In this document: in pieces, positions 5,181-6,721 of the stretch
Layout of the letters: every line of letters begins with the position of its first letter
How positions within the stretch are numbered: position 1 is the stretch's first letter
Assembly (NCBI GenBank): GCA_003565575.1
Contig: PXBV01000027.1
Span: forward strand, 1-6,721
DNA from: Psychroflexus sp.
GTDB lineage: Bacteria; Bacteroidota; Bacteroidia; Flavobacteriales; Flavobacteriaceae
DNA: 6,721 bases
Reading direction: 5' to 3'
Position numbers and translations under genes: made by a program
The notes under the pieces: model-generated
Databases searched by the model: none
The model's input: only the letters and a program-made list of their open reading frames with translations
Told to the model about the DNA's origin: nothing

Positions 5181-5471
5181 ATGAAAGATAAAAAATATTA
5201 TGAATTGTTTAAAAGCTGGAAAGAATGTTTGGATAAATACGGAACAGAAAAAAACATAAAAATATCTGAAACCGATATGGAGTGGATAGAACTAATCTTA
5301 AAAGATAGCAAGAAAAACTTTGAACACAAAATTGGATATTTTATGGGTGATATTGAGAAATTAAAAGACCTCGACTATATGAAAGAAAGATGTGATTTTG
5401 CAAAAAGACAAATAGAACAATCGAAACTAAAAATTGATGTGATTGAAAATTTACTTAATAAATACTTCTAA
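5181..5471 (+). CDS. Hypothetical helical protein (96 aa)
   Basis: A 96-residue lysine/glutamate-rich protein, the only gene of unit 5. Composition and periodicity suggest three or four helices (YYELFKSWKECLDKYG; ETDMEWIELILKDSKKNF; a middle helix around GDIEKLKDLDYMKERC; and QIEQSKLKIDVIENLLNKYF). C16 and C76 are isolated. No membrane segment or signal peptide. The SD is AAAAAGGAG (5165-5173), formed by the end of the shared leader, 7 nt before ATG 5181. No terminator hairpin is evident after the stop, and the next promoter's -35 is 17 bp downstream, so some read-through into unit 6 is likely. No family recognised. Confidence 0.8.
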   Translation: MKDKKYYELFKSWKECLDKYGTEKNIKISETDMEWIELILKDSKKNFEHKIGYFMGDIEKLKDLDYMKERCDFAKRQIEQSKLKIDVIENLLNKYF

Positions 5472-5487
5472 AAATCTTAAATTTTGC

Positions 5488-5536
5488 TTGACTTTTATGT
5501 AAATCTATGGTATAATTAGTTATAAGAAAAAATAAA
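5488..5536 (+). promoter_or_regulatory. Sigma-A type promoter P6 with shared leader element
   Basis: TTGACT 5488-5493, 17-bp spacer, TGG-TATAAT (-10 at 5511-5516), then TAGTTATAAGAAAAAATAAA. Identical to P5 over 44 bp. Preceded by TTTTGC, so the -35 surroundings match the 3' arm of the hairpin at 4353-4366, but here without the 5' arm. Confidence 0.92.
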
Positions 5537-5562
5537 AGAAAATTAAAAAAGGAGTGTTTTAA

Positions 5563-5841
5563 ATGAAACAAAATGAAAAAAATCAAGTAAGAGAAAGTGC
5601 CATGAACAGCCTCACCGATTTAGAATTTGAAGGTTTTAGCTTTTATGGTAGAGTACAGGAAGGAATGGCATTTGAGAAGGATGGAAATTTTGTAGTAGTG
5701 AAAGCAGTATTTAAGAAAGAAGATTTCGCTGATGAAGTTGATGAACTGATTGAGGAGTTCGCTCGCAAACAGGCGAAAAAAGAAAATAAAGGTAAAGAAA
5801 AAGAAAGTGCTGATAGCGTGGTTGAAAAATTCACTGAATAA
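5563..5841 (+). CDS. Hypothetical protein with acidic/basic tail (92 aa)
   Basis: A 92-residue protein. Residues 1-50 look like a small alpha/beta unit (NSLTDLEFEGFSFYGRVQEG, then strands MAFEKDGNFVVVKAVF). Residues 51-71 form an acidic helix (EDFADEVDELIEEFARKQAK), and the rest is a charged, probably disordered tail (KKENKGKEKES...) ending VVEKFTE. The ATG at 5563 follows AAAAAGGAG (5545-5553) with 9-nt spacing. It is the only gene of unit 6 and is followed by an unusual G-rich stretch (5849-5918) that can form a hairpin before a T-run. There are no cysteines or membrane helices. The KDGNFVVVKAVFKKEDFD-type segment is reminiscent of small phage hypothetical proteins, but I cannot name a family. 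Confidence 0.8.
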   Translation: MKQNEKNQVRESAMNSLTDLEFEGFSFYGRVQEGMAFEKDGNFVVVKAVFKKEDFADEVDELIEEFARKQAKKENKGKEKESADSVVEKFTE

Positions 5842-5848
5842 TATTGTA

Positions 5849-5928
5849 TCTGGTAGAGGAGTGTGTAATACATTTCGGGGCTGGGGAACCAGTAGCAGGG
5901 TTTGGGTGGGCTTCCTGCAAATTTTTAA
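5849..5928 (+). other. G-rich non-coding stretch with two hairpins; possible terminator or small RNA
   Basis: In this A+T-rich window, these roughly 70 bases are strikingly G-rich. CTGG (5881-5884) and CCAG (5889-5892) close a GGAA (GNRA) tetraloop. GCAGGG (5895-5900) pairs with TCCTGC (5913-5918) around a G-rich loop, followed by AAATTTTT. The second hairpin may terminate unit 6. No start codon follows the GAGGAG at 5855-5860 at a usable distance in any open frame. A fragment of a structured RNA is an alternative. Confidence 0.4.
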
Positions 5929-5945
5929 AAAAGTTGAGATTTCGC

Positions 5946-5974
5946 TTGACAAAAAACAAAAAATATGGTATAAT
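5946..5974 (+). promoter_or_regulatory. Consensus sigma-A promoter P7 of the tRNA operon
   Basis: TTGACA (5946-5951), a 17-bp A-rich spacer and TGG-TATAAT (-10 at 5969-5974) match the consensus perfectly. Unlike the mRNA promoters it lacks the TAGTTATAAG leader. The predicted start, near 5981, is only about 13 nt before tRNA-Asp. Confidence 0.95.
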
Positions 5975-5993
5975 ATATATACACCATAAAAAA

Positions 5994-6068
5994 GTCCCCA
6001 TCGTCTATCGGCTAGGATGTCAGCCTGTCACGCTGGTGAGGCGGGTTCGATTCCCGCTGGGGGCGCCA
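5994..6068 (+). tRNA. tRNA-Asp (GTC)
   Basis: Complete cloverleaf with acceptor GTCCCCA/TGGGGGC, D-stem GTCT/GGAT (G-U pairs), anticodon stem TCAGC/GCTGG around CTGTCAC (anticodon GTC), and T-stem GCGGG/CCCGC with normal loop TTCGATT. The variable loop is only 4 nt (TGAG). G discriminator fits tRNA-Asp, and CCA is encoded. First gene of the operon. Confidence 0.97.
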
Positions 6069-6069
6069 T

Positions 6070-6145
6070 GCTGGTATAACTCAATTGGTAGAGTGCCTCA
6101 CTTGTAATGAGGGAGTTGCGGGTTCAAGTCCTGCTACCAGCTCCA
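6070..6145 (+). tRNA. tRNA-Thr (TGT)
   Basis: Acceptor GCTGGTA/TACCAGC, D-stem ACTC/GAGT, anticodon stem CCTCA/TGAGG with loop CTTGTAA (anticodon TGT), T-stem GCGGG/CCTGC with loop TTCAAGT, encoded CCA. One nucleotide separates it from tRNA-Asp. U34 would read the A-ending ACA codon favoured in A+T-rich genes. Confidence 0.97.
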
Positions 6146-6148
6146 AAT

Positions 6149-6223
6149 GCAGGTATAACTCAGTGGTAGAGTTCTGGTCTGATACACCAGCGGTCGGAGG
6201 TTCAACTCCTCCTACCTGCACCA
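6149..6223 (+). tRNA. tRNA-Ile (GAT)
   Basis: Acceptor GCAGGTA/TACCTGC, D-stem ACTC/GAGT with a short 7-nt D-loop, anticodon stem CTGGT/ACCAG with loop CTGATAC (anticodon GAT), T-stem GGAGG/CCTCC, A discriminator and encoded CCA. All stems pair fully. Confidence 0.96.
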
Positions 6224-6482
6224 ATATATTCAAAATATTTTTTGGAATTGAGAATGTTAGCTATATCAATTCCTATGACTAATAGGATAGACTATTCGGA
6301 CAGGGCTCTGGTGGTTCGTTAAAAGGTGCAGACAGAGCGAGTGAGGTAGGGCTAAGAAATCCTCACTGGGGACAATCGGAGGGAGCCAAAGATATAAACC
6401 TAATCCCCATGGCGTTGAAAAGCTGAGAAGTATTTGCCACAGGGCTTCTCAGATACGTTGATCAGAACTCTGTGGCATATGT
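6224..6482 (+). ncRNA. Candidate structured non-coding RNA inside the tRNA operon
   Basis: A 259-nt gap between tRNA-Ile and tRNA-Met, where the other gaps are 1-6 nt. No supported ORF is present. Stems seen directly: GGAATTGA 6244-6251 / TCAATTCC 6266-6273; GCTCTG 6305-6310 / CAGAGC 6333-6338; AGTGAGG 6340-6346 / CCTCACT 6361-6367; GGGGA 6368-6372 / TCCCC 6404-6408; CTGAGAAG 6423-6430 / CTTCTCAG 6445-6452. A 10-bp helix 6435-6444 / 6468-6477 makes a pseudoknot with the last hairpin. TTAGCT (6257-6262) in the first loop could kiss GGCTAA (6350-6355) in the third. It should be co-transcribed with the tRNAs and released by tRNA end processing. GOLLD and ROOL RNAs also occur near phage tRNAs but are much larger; I recognise neither here. 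Confidence 0.65.
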
Positions 6483-6558
6483 TGCGGCGTAGAGCAGTGG
6501 TCAGCTCACGAGCCTCATAAGCTCGGCGTCAGGGGTTCGAATCCCCTCGCCGCTACCA
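6483..6558 (+). tRNA. Initiator-like tRNA-Met (CAT)
   Basis: Acceptor TGCGGCG/CGCCGCT pairs at six positions and is mismatched (U-U) at 1:72. D-stem GAGC/GCTC gives A11:U24. Anticodon stem CGAGC/GCTCG has loop CTCATAA. T-arm AGGGG-TTCGAAT-CCCCT, A discriminator, encoded CCA. The unpaired 1:72 and A11:U24 are marks of bacterial initiator tRNAs, but the three G-C pairs next to the anticodon loop are here A-U, G-C and C-G. An elongator Met or lysidine-modified Ile tRNA is less likely but possible. Confidence 0.93.
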
Positions 6559-6560
6559 AT

Positions 6561-6638
6561 GCGGATGTAGCTCAGTTAGGTAGAGCAGCGGACTTTTAAT
6601 CCGTTGGTCGGCGAGTTCAAATCTCCCCATCCGCACCA
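6561..6638 (+). tRNA. tRNA-Lys (TTT) with an extra base in the T-arm
   Basis: Acceptor GCGGATG/CATCCGC, D-stem GCTC/GAGC, anticodon stem GCGGA/TCCGT with loop CTTTTAA (anticodon TTT), A discriminator, encoded CCA. The T-arm reads GGCGAG-TTCAAAT-CTCCC: it pairs fully only if C6612 is bulged out; otherwise there is a C-C mismatch and a 6-nt variable loop. Function may be reduced. Confidence 0.92.
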
Positions 6639-6644
6639 TTTCAT

Positions 6645-6720
6645 TCAGGGGTAGCTCAATTGGTAGAGCAACGGTCTGTTAAATCGTTGGTAGTGGGATC
6701 GTAGCCCACCCCCTGAGCCA
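6645..6720 (+). tRNA. tRNA-Asn (GTT) with unusual T-loop
   Basis: Acceptor TCAGGGG/CCCCTGA, D-stem GCTC/GAGC, anticodon stem ACGGT/ATCGT with loop CTGTTAA (anticodon GTT), T-stem GTGGG/CCCAC, G discriminator, encoded CCA. The T-loop is ATCGTAG: positions 54 and 58 are A and T instead of the near-universal T and A. The window ends 1 nt after CCA, so the array may continue. Confidence 0.93.
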
Positions 6721-6721
6721 A

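Noticed and set aside
5620..5952. Reverse-strand open frames of 110 and 76 aa (5620-5952, 5643-5873)
   Set aside because: They lie antisense to the gene at 5563, are low-complexity Phe/Ser-rich, lack an RBS, and one runs into the tRNA promoter.
5844..6282. Forward open frames across the tRNA promoter and tRNAs
   Set aside because: They read through complete cloverleaf tRNAs and a perfect promoter, with no SD. The frame from TTG 5844 has a plausible-looking start (VIHFGAGEPVAGFGWASCK) but no initiation signal.
6254..6322. 22-codon frame in the candidate ncRNA, tmRNA-like possibility
   Set aside because: There is no SD, the frame crosses a perfect hairpin, and there is no tRNA-Ala-like domain or tag-peptide ending, so tmRNA is not supported. 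RNase P and SRP RNA hallmark sequences were also not seen.
1..6721. CRISPR array, insertion sequence, integrase or attachment site
   Set aside because: No regularly spaced short repeats with unique spacers, no transposase or recombinase frame and no terminal inverted repeats were seen. The only notable repeats are the promoter copies and the tRNA genes.

Overview
The window is strongly A+T-rich. Its genes are short, all on the + strand, tightly packed, and almost all preceded by AGGAGG-type ribosome binding sites. Near-consensus sigma-A promoters and simple hairpin/T-tract terminators point to a low-G+C Gram-positive (Bacillota) setting. Tiny proteins without obvious functions, several small cysteine-rich proteins, and a tRNA cluster with encoded CCA ends together suggest a large tailed phage, or a phage-like plasmid, in an accessory or host-takeover region. 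No structural, replication or integration gene is visible, so the phage assignment is inference.

Layout. Positions 1-749 hold the tail of an unknown gene, a three-helix membrane protein (DUF5658-like) and a 60-aa protein, ending in a good terminator. Next come six small transcription units, each started by a copy of one promoter: TTGACT, a 17-bp spacer and an extended -10 (TGnTATAAT). In five copies the -10 is followed by a nearly invariant initial transcribed stretch, TAGTTATAAGAAAAA; the copy at 4359 is diverged. Unit 1 (797-2006): a 52-aa Cys4 protein, a HEAGH zinc metallopeptidase-like protein, and two overlapping small genes. Unit 2 (2009-3624): a 437-aa protein with C-terminal cysteine pairs, and a small two-helix membrane protein. 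Unit 3 (3658-4366): two unknown proteins. Unit 4 (4359-5107): a 55-aa possible Spo0E-like protein, a coiled-coil protein and a 57-aa CxxC protein, with coding overlaps. Units 5 (5126) and 6 (5488): one gene each.

From 5946 a perfect-consensus promoter drives a stable-RNA operon: tRNA-Asp(GTC), tRNA-Thr(TGT), tRNA-Ile(GAT), a 259-nt gap, an initiator-like tRNA-Met(CAT), tRNA-Lys(TTT) and tRNA-Asn(GTT), running to the window edge. Other tRNA gaps are 1-6 nt. The large gap is richer in G+C than the mRNA genes and full of perfect stems. These include an 8-bp hairpin whose loop can form a further 10-bp helix with downstream sequence, an H-type pseudoknot. It is the best candidate here for an undescribed element: a structured non-coding RNA co-transcribed with phage tRNAs.

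The mRNA units look like interchangeable cassettes (terminator, promoter, SD, one to four small genes) fired together by host RNA polymerase, as in early or host-takeover regions of phages. Most protein functions cannot be assigned from sequence alone.
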